Origin: Bog-473 sp963840245
GTDB taxonomy: Bacteria > Actinomycetota > Acidimicrobiia > Acidimicrobiales > RAAP-2
Direction: 5' to 3'
Length of the DNA stretch: 64,000 bases
Assembly (NCBI GenBank): GCA_963840245.1
Contig: CAWIYI010000008.1
Span: forward strand, 1 to 64,000
The position numbers and the translations under genes were made by a program. How positions within the stretch are numbered: the stretch's first letter is position 1; the number at the start of each line of letters is the position of its first letter. Positions 39,116-47,309 of this stretch are shown in pieces. A model generated the notes under the pieces. That model saw only the letters and a program-made list of their open reading frames with translations. It did no database searches and had not been told where the DNA came from.

Positions 39116-39888
39116 CTCCGGGCCGGCACCGGAGAACGCCGCCGCGCCCGCCGGGCTGCCGCGGTTGCCCCACCGACGACCAGGATCAGGGCCAGAGCCA
39201 ACGCGGCCCAGAGCGACACGAAGGCGACGAAGGCGACGGCGCAGGCCAGCTCGCCGGCGACGACGATACCGAGCACGACGGGCCCGAGCTCGGTGAAGCG
39301 CCGGTGGAACGCGGCGAGGGTGTCTGCGCTGGTGATGCCCCGGCCGAGCAGCACCGCGAGCCCGCGCACCAGGCCGAACAGCGCGCCGATGGCCAGCGCG
39401 ACGGCGGGACTGGTGGTCAGGGCGGCCAGCACGATCACGAGGTAGAGCGCGGCCGTCTTGATGTAGGTGACCAGGCCGGTGCCGATCTGCCAGCCGAAGC
39501 CCGCGCCGTAGACCCAGGGCCGGAACTGGTCGAGCCAGCGCTCGTTCACCTGGCGATGGTGGACGGGCAGGTGGAAGCCCCCGTGCGGCGCATCGGATGC
39601 CGCCACCAGGATCGACGCCGTGGCGGCGAGGGCGGCCACGGTGAGCACCGGCGGTCCGAAGGCGCGGACCGCGACCGCCAGCCCGGCCATACCGAGACCG
39701 AGCGTGACCCCGCCCGCGAGGCCGCCGGTGATGAACCATGCCGCGGTGCTCCGGTAGCGGTGACCCCGGGCGCGTTCGGCCAGGGGTGTGATCGTCGCCA
39801 ACATGGAGAGGCCGCAGGGGGACCAGGTCGACCGGGCGGCCGCCAGCACGGCGATGGCCGCCGCGGCGACGGTGAGGAGGGTGGTCAT
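39112..39888 (-). CDS. Polytopic membrane protein, CcdA/MauF-like
   Basis: A 258-residue protein with about six hydrophobic helices. The N-terminal STWSPCGLSMLATITPL resembles the SPC-x-LP motif of CcdA/DsbD transporters that carry reducing power across the membrane, and MauF is thought to be of that kind. ATG 39888 has AAGGGAG 5 nt before it. It is the last gene of the cluster with the MauA-, MauE- and MauD-like genes, 16 bp after the MauA-like stop. Transport of thiol reductant for disulfide formation in that protein is inference. Confidence 0.6.
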   Translation of the reverse strand: MTTLLTVAAAAIAVLAAARSTWSPCGLSMLATITPLAERARGHRYRSTAAWFITGGLAGGVTLGLGMAGLAVAVRAFGPPVLTVAALAATASILVAASDAPHGGFHLPVHHRQVNERWLDQFRPWVYGAGFGWQIGTGLVTYIKTAALYLVIVLAALTTSPAVALAIGALFGLVRGLAVLLGRGITSADTLAAFHRRFTELGPVVLGIVVAGELACAVAFVAFVSLWAALALALILVVGGATAAARRARRRSPVPARS

Positions 39889-39904
39889 GGATGCTCCCTT
39901 CCGG

Positions 39905-40510
39905 TCATGCCGGGGACCCGAGGAACGGTGCGCCACCGAAGGCGAAGATCCCGCCGTCCTTGGCGACCAGCCAATAGCCGGCGTCGTTGCCGAAGGGCGC
40001 GATGCCGACCATCGGCTGGTTGAGGCGGATGGCCCCCGTCGATCCGTCGAAGACGGCGTCGCCGAAGGTGAAGATGCCGCCGTCGGCGGCGACCAGCCAG
40101 TAGCCCCGGCCCGTCGGCGTCGCGGCCATGCCGACGACCGGTTGGTTCAGGTGCTGCCCGCCCATGGAGCCGAGGAAGGGGGCGTCGCCGAAGGTGAAGA
40201 CGCCGCCGTCGGCGGCGACCAGCCAGTAGCCCCGGCCCGTCGGCGTCGCGGCCATGCCGACCACCGGCTGGTTGAGGTGGATGGCCCCCGTCGATCCGGC
40301 GAAGACGGCGTCGCCGAAGGTGAAGATGCCACCGTCGGCGGCGACCAACCAGTAGCCCCGGCCCGTCGGCGTCGCCGCCATGCCGACGATCGGCCGGTTC
40401 AGCCGCTGGCCGCCCATGGAGCCGAGGAAGGGGGCCCCGCCGTAGGTGAAGATGCCGCCGTCGGCCGCGCCCAGGAAGTAGCCCCCGGTCGCGCAGGTCG
40501 CCCCGGCGAC
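39905..40510 (-). repeat. 126-bp repeats encoding propeller-like units
   Basis: About five full units and one partial unit of 126 bp (42 residues) lie inside the MauA-like gene. Two unit types alternate: one with FAGSTGAIHLNQP and one with FLGSMGGQHLNQP, giving an 84-residue higher-order period. The central three units are nearly identical at the DNA level, which suggests recent duplication or gene conversion. Confidence 0.85.
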
Positions 40511-41314
40511 GATCGGGGCGGCGAGCCTGATCGGTGAGGCGTCGCCGTCGTTCGGGAAGTCCCCGAAGTCGAAGAGCCGGCCGAACGCGGTGAGCACCGC
40601 GTAGCCGCCGCCGTCGGCACTCCCGAGCGCACCGACGACCTGGCAGTTCGTGGCGGGTGAGAGGCAGGGAGGCGGTGGCGGGGCCGGCGGGGCCGTCGTC
40701 CAGCACGGCTCGTTCTGCTCCGCCGTGGCGTTGTCGACGGCGACGGCGGTGGTGCACGAGGGATCCACCGTCCATGGGGGGACGCAGGCCACGACCCGGC
40801 AGACGATCCGCCCCAGGCAGGCGACGTTCTGGTTGCACTGCCCGTACCGGAACTGGAGACAGCCGGTCAGGTAGGAGTTGCAGCCCAGCGGGCCGCAGCC
40901 GCACGCGGTCTGGTCGCAACCCGGCTCGCAGAACGAGAAGCCGTTGCCGCAGCCGCTCGCGCAGGTGCAGGTGGAATTGCAGTCCATGTAGTACCGCGGG
41001 CCGCCGCAGAAGGACGAGTTGTCCGCCATCCACCAGCCGCCCATCACGGTGTTCGCGGGACAGAAGTTGGCGCCGCTCACCTCGCAGCAGAACTCGGAGA
41101 ACCCCGAGCAACACGTGCTGCCGCAGCCGCAGCCGGCATTCCCGCATTCGCAGATCGCGCCGTAGGCGGTGCCGGGCTTGAGGGCGAGGTCCAGGCCGGA
41201 GCCGACGGCCACGGCGCTGCCGACGAAGGCCGACCGGTTGATCAGGCTGCGGCGGGAGAGGCGGCCCTCCAGGGCGTGGGCCGTACGCGCCACCAGCGCG
41301 GTCGAGATGCTCAC
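39905..41314 (-). CDS. Tat-exported MauA-like cysteine-rich protein fused to propeller-like repeats
   Basis: A 469-residue protein. A twin-arginine signal (GRLSRRSLINRSAFVGSA, 17-34) is followed by a domain with about 24 cysteines (55-177) resembling methylamine dehydrogenase light chain: PANTVMGGWWMADNSSFC and RYYMDCNSTC align with its first cofactor-tryptophan region. The segment matching the second tryptophan (NWC in MauA) reads NVAC, so the tryptophan tryptophylquinone cofactor probably cannot form. A Pro-rich linker (about 200-225) leads to six repeats of about 42 residues (GYWLVAADGGIFTFGDA), likely a beta-propeller. GTG 41314 overlaps the mauE-like stop. The function is unknown; export through Tat as an oxidised, disulfide-rich protein is likely. 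Confidence 0.75.
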   Translation of the reverse strand: MSISTALVARTAHALEGRLSRRSLINRSAFVGSAVAVGSGLDLALKPGTAYGAICECGNAGCGCGSTCCSGFSEFCCEVSGANFCPANTVMGGWWMADNSSFCGGPRYYMDCNSTCTCASGCGNGFSFCEPGCDQTACGCGPLGCNSYLTGCLQFRYGQCNQNVACLGRIVCRVVACVPPWTVDPSCTTAVAVDNATAEQNEPCWTTAPPAPPPPPCLSPATNCQVVGALGSADGGGYAVLTAFGRLFDFGDFPNDGDASPIRLAAPIVAGATCATGGYFLGAADGGIFTYGGAPFLGSMGGQRLNRPIVGMAATPTGRGYWLVAADGGIFTFGDAVFAGSTGAIHLNQPVVGMAATPTGRGYWLVAADGGVFTFGDAPFLGSMGGQHLNQPVVGMAATPTGRGYWLVAADGGIFTFGDAVFDGSTGAIRLNQPMVGIAPFGNDAGYWLVAKDGGIFAFGGAPFLGSPA

Positions 41315-41874
41315 GACGTCCGGGCCGGGACGGGCCGGGCCAGGCGACGCGCGGCGGTGAGGGCGGCCAGGGCGGAGAGGGCCAGGGCGGTGAGCCAGAG
41401 CCCGACCGCGCTCACGAAGAGCAACGGGAACCCGGCCCCGGGCTGGTGCGCCAGCAGCGTCCCCAGCGTGCCGCGGCCCGGCGCGCCGTTGGCGACGGCG
41501 AGCGCGGCGGCAGCCAGCGTGAGGTCGATGACCAGGTGCAGCGCGGTCGGCGGCGTGTCGGGTCGACCGAAGCAGCCACACGTCGCCAGCGGCCCGCCGC
41601 GCCACCGCGCCACGGCGACGACGCCGAAGAAGCACAGATAGGAGAGGGCGACCAGCGCCGCGGTGGCCGGGCGCGGGAACGCCACGGCGAGCACGCCCAG
41701 CGCGGCCTCCGCCAGCGCGCCGGCCCGGACGACGCCGCGCAGGAGACGGAACGACAGAGGGCCCGGCAGCAGCGCGGCCATGGCGCGGGCCGTGTCGTCG
41801 GGCCGCGCCGCCTTGCCCACGCCGGCGGCGACCAGCAGGCCTGCGGCAATGAGGTAGAGGCCGATCAGTTCCAT
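41311..41874 (-). CDS. MauE/DoxX-like membrane protein
   Basis: A 187-residue protein with about four or five hydrophobic helices, starting MELIGLYLIAAGLLVAAGVG. A LATCGCFGRPD motif lies after the third helix. MauE-family proteins with this CGCFG motif help maturation of the disulfide-rich MauA subunit together with MauD. The ATG overlaps the upstream gene by 10 bp, and its stop overlaps the MauA-like GTG. The assignment rests on motif and context. Confidence 0.7.
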   Translation of the reverse strand: MELIGLYLIAAGLLVAAGVGKAARPDDTARAMAALLPGPLSFRLLRGVVRAGALAEAALGVLAVAFPRPATAALVALSYLCFFGVVAVARWRGGPLATCGCFGRPDTPPTALHLVIDLTLAAAALAVANGAPGRGTLGTLLAHQPGAGFPLLFVSAVGLWLTALALSALAALTAARRLARPVPARTS

Positions 41875-42368
41875 TGGGGCCTCGCCGGGCTCGCCGCCGA
41901 GCTCGCCGCCGGGGGCGTCGCCGGGCTCACGGCGAGTGAGGTGAGCAACGTGTTGACGCGGGGCACCAGTGCCGGCACCTGGACGTGGCTGCCGAGCACG
42001 GCGTAGAAGGAGAAGGGCCGCCCGGCCTCGGTGAAGAACCACTGGGTGCCGGACTGCCCGGGGATCCCCCGCCGCAGGACCATGGGCGAGAAGTCCGCCT
42101 CCGTGAGGGCGGACGGCCGGCCCTGGCGGGCGAACAGCGCAGTGCCCACGCTCTCGGGGCCGTACTCGAAGAGGGTGGCGAACACGTCCGACGGCCCCAT
42201 CAAGGTGACGGCGCCGCTACCGAAGTCACCGATGTCGTCGGGAATCGGGAAGGTGGCGAACTGCCCCACCGGATAGGTCACGCCCATGCCGGAGGGGCGC
42301 ACGAAGATCCGGCCCTCGAAGCCGTCGGGGAGGCGCGCCACGATGCCGTGCGCGCCGATGGTGGCCAC
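41865..42368 (-). CDS. Conserved hypothetical protein of the Mau-like cluster
   Basis: A 167-residue soluble protein starting at GTG 42368, sharing one base with the upstream stop. It contains LPDGFEGRIFVRPSG, DFGSGAVTLMGPSDVFATLF, GRPSALTEADFSPMVLRRGI and GTQWFFTEAGRPFSFYAVLG, with no signal peptide or membrane helix. Beta-rich composition is guessed from the alternating pattern. It lies between the MauD-like and MauE-like genes, so a role in the same pathway is plausible. Confidence 0.65.
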   Translation of the reverse strand: MATIGAHGIVARLPDGFEGRIFVRPSGMGVTYPVGQFATFPIPDDIGDFGSGAVTLMGPSDVFATLFEYGPESVGTALFARQGRPSALTEADFSPMVLRRGIPGQSGTQWFFTEAGRPFSFYAVLGSHVQVPALVPRVNTLLTSLAVSPATPPAASSAASPARPQWN

Positions 42369-43172
42369 TACTCGGCGCGCGCCGGGCCACCGGGGGCCGG
42401 CGTGGTCACCCGGTCGAAGGGAAAGACGTCGCCGAGCGTGCGCGGGTACAGGCTCGGGTCACCCGGGTGGATCCCGGCCGCCCGCAGCACGTCGTCGGCC
42501 GCCTCCTCGCGGGCCGGGCCGCCCAAGGCGCCCTCCCCGCGCCCGCGGCCGGTGGTCACGGTGCCCCGGTCGTGCTCGGCCCGCCGGACCAGCTCGGCCA
42601 GCTGGCCGACGTGGTTGGCCACTCCCTGCCCGACCTTGCGCCCGGTCGCGCCGTCGACGAGCACGAAGAACGGGGAGCCGGGCACCTGGTACTCGAACCA
42701 GGCGTCGGTGGACATGACCACCGGGACCCGGCCGGTCGTGCGCGCCTGCACCTCGGCCGGCACCTCGCGGTCGGGCCCCTTGGTCACGATGACGACGCGC
42801 GTGCGGTCGGGCAGCTCGAGACGTCCCGGATCCTGCAGGGCATCCCAGAACGCGGCGCAGCCGGTGCAGCCCGAAGAGAGGAACCCCAGCAGAGTGAGGT
42901 CGTCACTGTTGTCCACCGCCACCGCCCGGGCGTCCCCGGTCGGCGTCACGCCGGCCACGGCGGGAGCGGCGCCCAGCGCGGGGCCGGCACCCGGCGGCGC
43001 CAGGGTGACCGGGGCGGGGGCGGGTGGCGGCCGCCGACTCGGTCGGGTCCCCGACACCGACGCCGAGCTCGTGGAGGGAGCGCAGGATGTCGGCATGGCT
43101 CCGGAGCAGGCCCGCCACCAGGATGCCGAGGAGCAGGACCACGAACGTCGAGACAATGACCAGCGCAAGCAC
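42368..43172 (-). CDS. MauD/TlpA-like membrane-anchored thioredoxin-fold protein (one frameshift)
   Basis: The N-terminal helix LALVIVSTFVVLLLGILVAG anchors it to the membrane with the thioredoxin domain outside. A Pro/Ala linker follows, then LTLLGFLSSGCTGCAAFW with a CTGC redox site and SPFFVLVDGATGR, the cis-Pro region. MauD proteins oxidise or isomerise disulfides of MauA. AAAGGAGG directly precedes GTG 43172. A shift near 43028 in the linker (PTESAAA then PPPAPAPVTLAPP) must be corrected. It is the first gene of the cluster. Confidence 0.75.
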
Positions 43173-43260
43173 GCCGCCTCCTTTACGCGTCCCCCCAGTA
43201 TCCACCCCCGAGCGGTCGCCGCGCGGCACTGTAGCCGCGGCGCGGCACGCCCTCTTCGGG

Positions 43261-43266
43261 CATACT
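43261..43266 (+). promoter_or_regulatory. Leaderless -10 of the amidohydrolase gene
   Basis: CATACT lies 7 nt before GTG 43274, with no ribosome site. Confidence 0.4.
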
Positions 43267-43273
43267 CCGGTCC

Positions 43274-44464
43274 GTGCCGGACGACGATCTCTTCCTCCCC
43301 GAGCCCGAGCCCCGGGAGGTGCGCTACACGGTGGTTTCGGTGGACGACCACGTCGTCGAGCCGGCCCACACGTTCGAGAACCGGCTGCCCGCCGCGCTGG
43401 CCGACCGCGCCCCGCACATCGTCGAGACGCCGGAGGGGCACCAGGTGTGGGAGTTCGAGGGACAGCGCTACACGCAGGTGGGGATGAACGCGGTGGCGGG
43501 CCGGCGCCCGGAGACCTACGGCCTCGAACCGTTCCGCTTCGACCAGATGCGACCGGGTTGCTACGACGTCGATGCCCGCGTGCGCGACATGGACATCAAC
43601 GGGGTCTGGGCGTCGGTGAACTTCCCGTCCATGATCACCGGGTTCTGTGGTCGTGTCTTCTTCGACGCCGAGGACCCCGACCTGGGCCTGGCCTGCGTCA
43701 GGGCCTGGAACGACTGGCTCTTCGAGGAGTGGTACTCGCGGCACCCCGATCGCATCGTCCCGCTCGGCATCACCTACCTGGCCGACCCGGCCCTCGCCGT
43801 GGCCGAGATCCGCCGCAACGCCGCCCGGGGCTTCACCTCGGTGACGTTCCCGGAGCGGCCGCACGAGATCGGGCTGCCCTCGCTGTGGGACCGGGACCAC
43901 TGGGACCCGATCATGGAGGCCGTCGTCGAGACCGACACCGTCGTCTCCCTCCACGTCGGCAGCTCGGGCCTGACCCCGGCCCCGCCCGGGGCCGGCATGG
44001 ACGCCCTCCAGCTCGGGGCCACGCTGTTCGGCCAGCTCTCGCTGATCGCCTGCGCGGAGTGGCTGTGGTCCGGCTACGCGGCACGCCTCCCGAGCCTCAA
44101 GATCGCCATGAGCGAGGGCGGGATCGGCTGGGTGGCCATGCTGCGCGACCGGCTCGAGAACATCGTCGACCGCTCCCGCTACGGGCTCGGGTGGGACGTG
44201 CGACCGGCGGAGGTCTTGGGGCGCAACTTCTGGTTCTGCACGATCGACGACCCCTCCACCATCGACACGCGCCACGCCATCGGGGTCGACCACATCATGG
44301 TGGAGGTCGACTACCCGCACGGCGACAGCACCTGGCCCGACACGCAGGACGTCATCCGGCGGTGCTGGGGCCACATCCCGGCCGATGAGCTGCGCGCCAT
44401 GTGCAGCGAGAACGCCGCCGCGCTCTACCGCCACCCGCTCCCCGACGTCGTCCTGCCGCGCTGA
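43274..44464 (+). CDS. Amidohydrolase_2 family metal-dependent hydrolase
   Basis: A 396-residue TIM-barrel hydrolase of the ACMSD-like Amidohydro_2 group. VVSVDDHVVEPAHTFENRLP (N-terminal, with DxH for HxH), DMDINGVWASVNFP, VVSLHVGSSG (metal His), LPSLKIAMSEGGIGWVAML and VDHIMVEVDYPHGDSTWPD (metal Asp) follow the family order. Actinobacteria carry many such paralogues in degradation pathways. The substrate is unknown. It is followed after 13 bp by the class II aldolase gene. Confidence 0.8.
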   Translation: MPDDDLFLPEPEPREVRYTVVSVDDHVVEPAHTFENRLPAALADRAPHIVETPEGHQVWEFEGQRYTQVGMNAVAGRRPETYGLEPFRFDQMRPGCYDVDARVRDMDINGVWASVNFPSMITGFCGRVFFDAEDPDLGLACVRAWNDWLFEEWYSRHPDRIVPLGITYLADPALAVAEIRRNAARGFTSVTFPERPHEIGLPSLWDRDHWDPIMEAVVETDTVVSLHVGSSGLTPAPPGAGMDALQLGATLFGQLSLIACAEWLWSGYAARLPSLKIAMSEGGIGWVAMLRDRLENIVDRSRYGLGWDVRPAEVLGRNFWFCTIDDPSTIDTRHAIGVDHIMVEVDYPHGDSTWPDTQDVIRRCWGHIPADELRAMCSENAAALYRHPLPDVVLPR

Positions 44465-44477
44465 GAGGAGCCGACCG

Positions 44478-45212
44478 ATGTTCACGCCGACCGCCGAGAA
44501 GCTGATCCCCGACCTGACGCCACGCGAGGAGCTCGTCGTGCTCGCCCGCGCGCTGTGGCGGGAGGGCTACAACGACCACCTGGCCGGGCACATCACCGTC
44601 AACCTGGGCGACGGCACGCTGCTGTGCAACCCGTGGCTGCTGACCTGGGCGGAACTGCGCCCCTCCCAGGTGCTGCGCATCGACCTCGGGGGCCGCGTGG
44701 TCGAGGGGGACTGGCCCGTCCCGCTCGGCATCCCGCTGCACCTCGAGCTGCACGAGCTGCGGGTGGACGTCGGGTGGGCGGTGCACAACCACCCGCTCTT
44801 CGGCACGGTCTGGGCGGACCTGGGGGAGCTGCCCCCGATCCTCGACCAGAGCTCCGCGCTCGGCGGAGGGACGCTGGTCGTCGTGGACGAGTACGAGGGC
44901 CCGGTGAACGACGCGTCCAGCGCGCGGCGGGCGGTCGAGCAGATGGGCGACGCGTCCATGGCGCTCCTGGCCGGCCACGGCGTCTTCGTGCTGGGCGGTT
45001 CGGCCCGCGCCGTGCACCAGCGGGCGGTCGCCCTCGAGCAGCGCTGCCAGCACGCCTGGTACGCCAGAGCCGCCGGCGGAGCGGGTGTCTCCCGGGTCCC
45101 GCAGTCCTTCATCGACCTGGTGGCCCGGAACGACGGTGAGGGCTTCATCGGGTTCTGGGAGGCGGCGGTGCGGGCCGAGCTGGCCGCCGACCCCGACCTG
45201 CTCGGCGGCTAA
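44478..45212 (+). CDS. Class II aldolase/adducin family protein
   Basis: A 244-residue protein. ALWREGYNDHLAGHITVNLG is the N-terminal core. The zinc triad is seen in WAVHNHPLFGTVW (two His) and LLAGHGVFVLGGS (third His). The family includes fuculose-phosphate aldolases and many ketone or decarboxylase-like enzymes, so the reaction is uncertain. AGAGGAG precedes the ATG. The pair with the upstream amidohydrolase suggests a catabolic operon. The gene ends 4 bp inside the convergent ligC. Confidence 0.8.
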   Translation: MFTPTAEKLIPDLTPREELVVLARALWREGYNDHLAGHITVNLGDGTLLCNPWLLTWAELRPSQVLRIDLGGRVVEGDWPVPLGIPLHLELHELRVDVGWAVHNHPLFGTVWADLGELPPILDQSSALGGGTLVVVDEYEGPVNDASSARRAVEQMGDASMALLAGHGVFVLGGSARAVHQRAVALEQRCQHAWYARAAGGAGVSRVPQSFIDLVARNDGEGFIGFWEAAVRAELAADPDLLGG

Positions 45213-46280
45213 TCCGACGAGGTCCCGAAGACCTCGCTCAGCTCCATCGGCACCGGGGTGTCGAGCTGCGCGTAGGTGCACGAGTCGGGCCGGCGGTCCG
45301 GGCGCCAGCGCACGAAGGACGTGGCGTGCCGGAAGCGGTCCTGCTGCAGGTGGTCGTAGGAGACCTCCACGACCGCCTCGGGCCGCAGCGGTTCCCAGGT
45401 CATGTCCTTGCCGGCGTTCCAGCGGTTCGTCGCCTCCGGGAGCCCGGCCGGCCGCCTGGGCGTCGGCCCAGCCCGCCCACGGGTGGTCCTTCGCCGCGTC
45501 CCTCCGGTAAGGCTCGAGCTCGGCCACCAGCTCACCCCGCCGGGCCACGCTGAACCCGGACGCCACGCCGACGTGGTGCAGCGTCCCGGAGGGGTCGAAG
45601 AGGCCGAGCAGGAGCGAGCCCACCCCGGCGCCGTCCTTGTGGGTGCGGAAGCCCGCCACGACGCAGTCGGCGGTGCGCTGGTGCTTCACCTTGACCATGG
45701 CGCGCTTGTCGGGCTGGTAGGTGAGTGCGCCGTCTTTGACCACCACGCCGTCGAGCCCGGCCCCCTCGAAGCGGGAGAACCAGTCCGCCGCCACGTCGGG
45801 GTCGTCGGTCACCGGGGTGAGGTGGACCGGCGGGCGGGCCTTCTTCAGCAGTTTCTCGAGCGCGGCGCGGCGCTTGGCGTACGGCACCTCGAGCAATGAG
45901 CGGTCGCCCTCGGCCAAGAGGTCGAAGGCGACGAAGGATGCGGGCGTCGACTCGGCCAGTTGGCGGATGCGCTTCTCGGCCGGATGGATGCGCTGGGACA
46001 GCGCGTCGAACTCGAGACCCCGGGCGCCGGCGATGACGATCTCACCGTCGAGCACGATGCGGTCCGGCAGCTCCCGGCGGAGGGACTCGACCAGTTCGGG
46101 GAAATAGCGCGTCAACGGCTTCTCGTTGCGGCTGCCGAGCTCGACGTCGTCGCCGTCACGGAAGACGATGCAGCGGAAGCCGTCCCACTTGGGCTCGTAG
46201 AAGAGGCCGGCGCTGCGGGGGAGGTCGCGGGAGAGCTTGGCCAGCATGGGTGCCACGGGCGGGCGCACGGGGAGCGTCAC
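45209..46280 (-). CDS. ligC: ATP-dependent DNA ligase, LigC type (one frameshift)
   Basis: The adenylation motif FYEPKWDGFRCIVFRDG carries the nucleophilic Lys (about residue 31). LDGEIVIAG, SFVAFDLLAEG, GLDGVVVKDG and KRAMVKVKHQRTADCVV follow (motifs III-V). The C-terminal OB domain (about 245 onwards) is interrupted near 45455; the corrected chain ends GKDMTWEPLRPEAVVEVSYD and ELSEVFGTSSD. At about 357 residues it matches LigC of M. tuberculosis (Rv3731), which also neighbours a polymerase-domain gene. GTG 46280, 6 bp after the PHP gene. Confidence 0.88.
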
Positions 46281-46286
46281 GCCGGG

Positions 46287-47306
46287 TCAGCCCTCATGCG
46301 CCCCGGCCCAGGCCAGGAGGTCGTCGACCCCACCGCGGTTGACGATCCGTTCGGGTGGCACCGCCGCGTCGACCGCCTTGGCGCAGCCGCGGCCGAGCCA
46401 GCCGAGCTGGCCCGGCGCGTGGGCGTCGGTGTCGATGGAGAAGGAGCAGCCGAGGGCCACGGCCTGGCCGAGCAGGTCCTGGGGCGGGTCCTGGCGCTCG
46501 GGCCGCGAGTTGATCTCCACCGCGGTGCCCGTGCGGGCGCAGGCCGAGAACACCGCATCGGCGTCGAAGGTGGACTGCGCGCGGCCCCGCCCCGTGATCA
46601 GGCGCCCGGTGCAGTGGCCCAGGATGTCGGTGTGCGGGCTCTCGACGGCGGCGAGCATGCGTTCGGTCATGGCGGGCGACTCCATGCGCAGCTTCGAGTG
46701 CACGCTCGCCACGACGACGTCGAGCTCGGCCAGCAGGTCCAGGTCCTGGTCGAGCGAGCCGTCCTCCAGGATGTCCACCTCGATGCCGGTCAGGATGCGG
46801 AAGGGCGCCAGGTCCTCGTTGAGGTCGGCCAGCACGTCGAGCTGGGCCCGCAGCCGCTCGGCGTCGAGGCCGTGTGCCACCGTGAGGCGGGCGCTGTGGT
46901 CGGTGAGCACCAGGTAGTCGTGCCCGAGGTCCCGGGCCGCCTCGGCCATCTCGCGGATGGGGCTCCCCCCGTCGGACCAGTCGGAGTGGGAGTGACAGTC
47001 CCCGCGCAGCGAGCCCAGGAGGTCCTGGGCCGGCGCGTCGAGCTCGATGTCCTCGGGCGTCTCCTCCAGCCGGGTCAGGCGGTCGGGCACCTTTCCCGCG
47101 AGCGCCTCATCGATGACCTGCGCGGTCGACTTGCCGATGCCGTCGATGCTCTGCAGCCGCCCGGCCCGGGACAGGGCGGCGAGCGTGTCGGCATCCATGT
47201 CCGCCACGGCCCGCGCCGCGCCACGGAAGGCGCGCACCTTGTAGGTGTCGGCCCCACCGCGCTCGAGCAGGAAGGCGATCCGGTTGAGTGCGTCGAGCGG
47301 CTCCAC
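46287..47306 (-). CDS. HhH-PHP phosphoesterase resembling the PolX C-terminal half
   Basis: A 339-residue protein. Residues 1-75 form a helix-hairpin-helix DNA-binding region (DALNRIAFLLERGGADTYKV, LQSIDGIGKSTAQVIDEAL). The PHP domain follows: GSLRGDCHSHSDWSDGGSPI (HxH), YLVLTDHSARL, GIEVDIL, VVASVHSKL and SIDTDAHAPGQL. In PolX polymerases the PHP domain is a metal-dependent 3'-5' exonuclease or phosphatase, here without the polymerase core. It lies between LigD-type polymerase and LigC genes, 3 and 6 bp apart, so a role in end processing is likely by inference. Confidence 0.85.
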   Translation of the reverse strand: MEPLDALNRIAFLLERGGADTYKVRAFRGAARAVADMDADTLAALSRAGRLQSIDGIGKSTAQVIDEALAGKVPDRLTRLEETPEDIELDAPAQDLLGSLRGDCHSHSDWSDGGSPIREMAEAARDLGHDYLVLTDHSARLTVAHGLDAERLRAQLDVLADLNEDLAPFRILTGIEVDILEDGSLDQDLDLLAELDVVVASVHSKLRMESPAMTERMLAAVESPHTDILGHCTGRLITGRGRAQSTFDADAVFSACARTGTAVEINSRPERQDPPQDLLGQAVALGCSFSIDTDAHAPGQLGWLGRGCAKAVDAAVPPERIVNRGGVDDLLAWAGAHEG

Positions 47307-47309
47307 CGG

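Noticed and set aside
39905..41314. Functional methylamine dehydrogenase light chain
   Set aside because: The second cofactor tryptophan position reads Ala, and no mauB, mauG or amicyanin gene is present.
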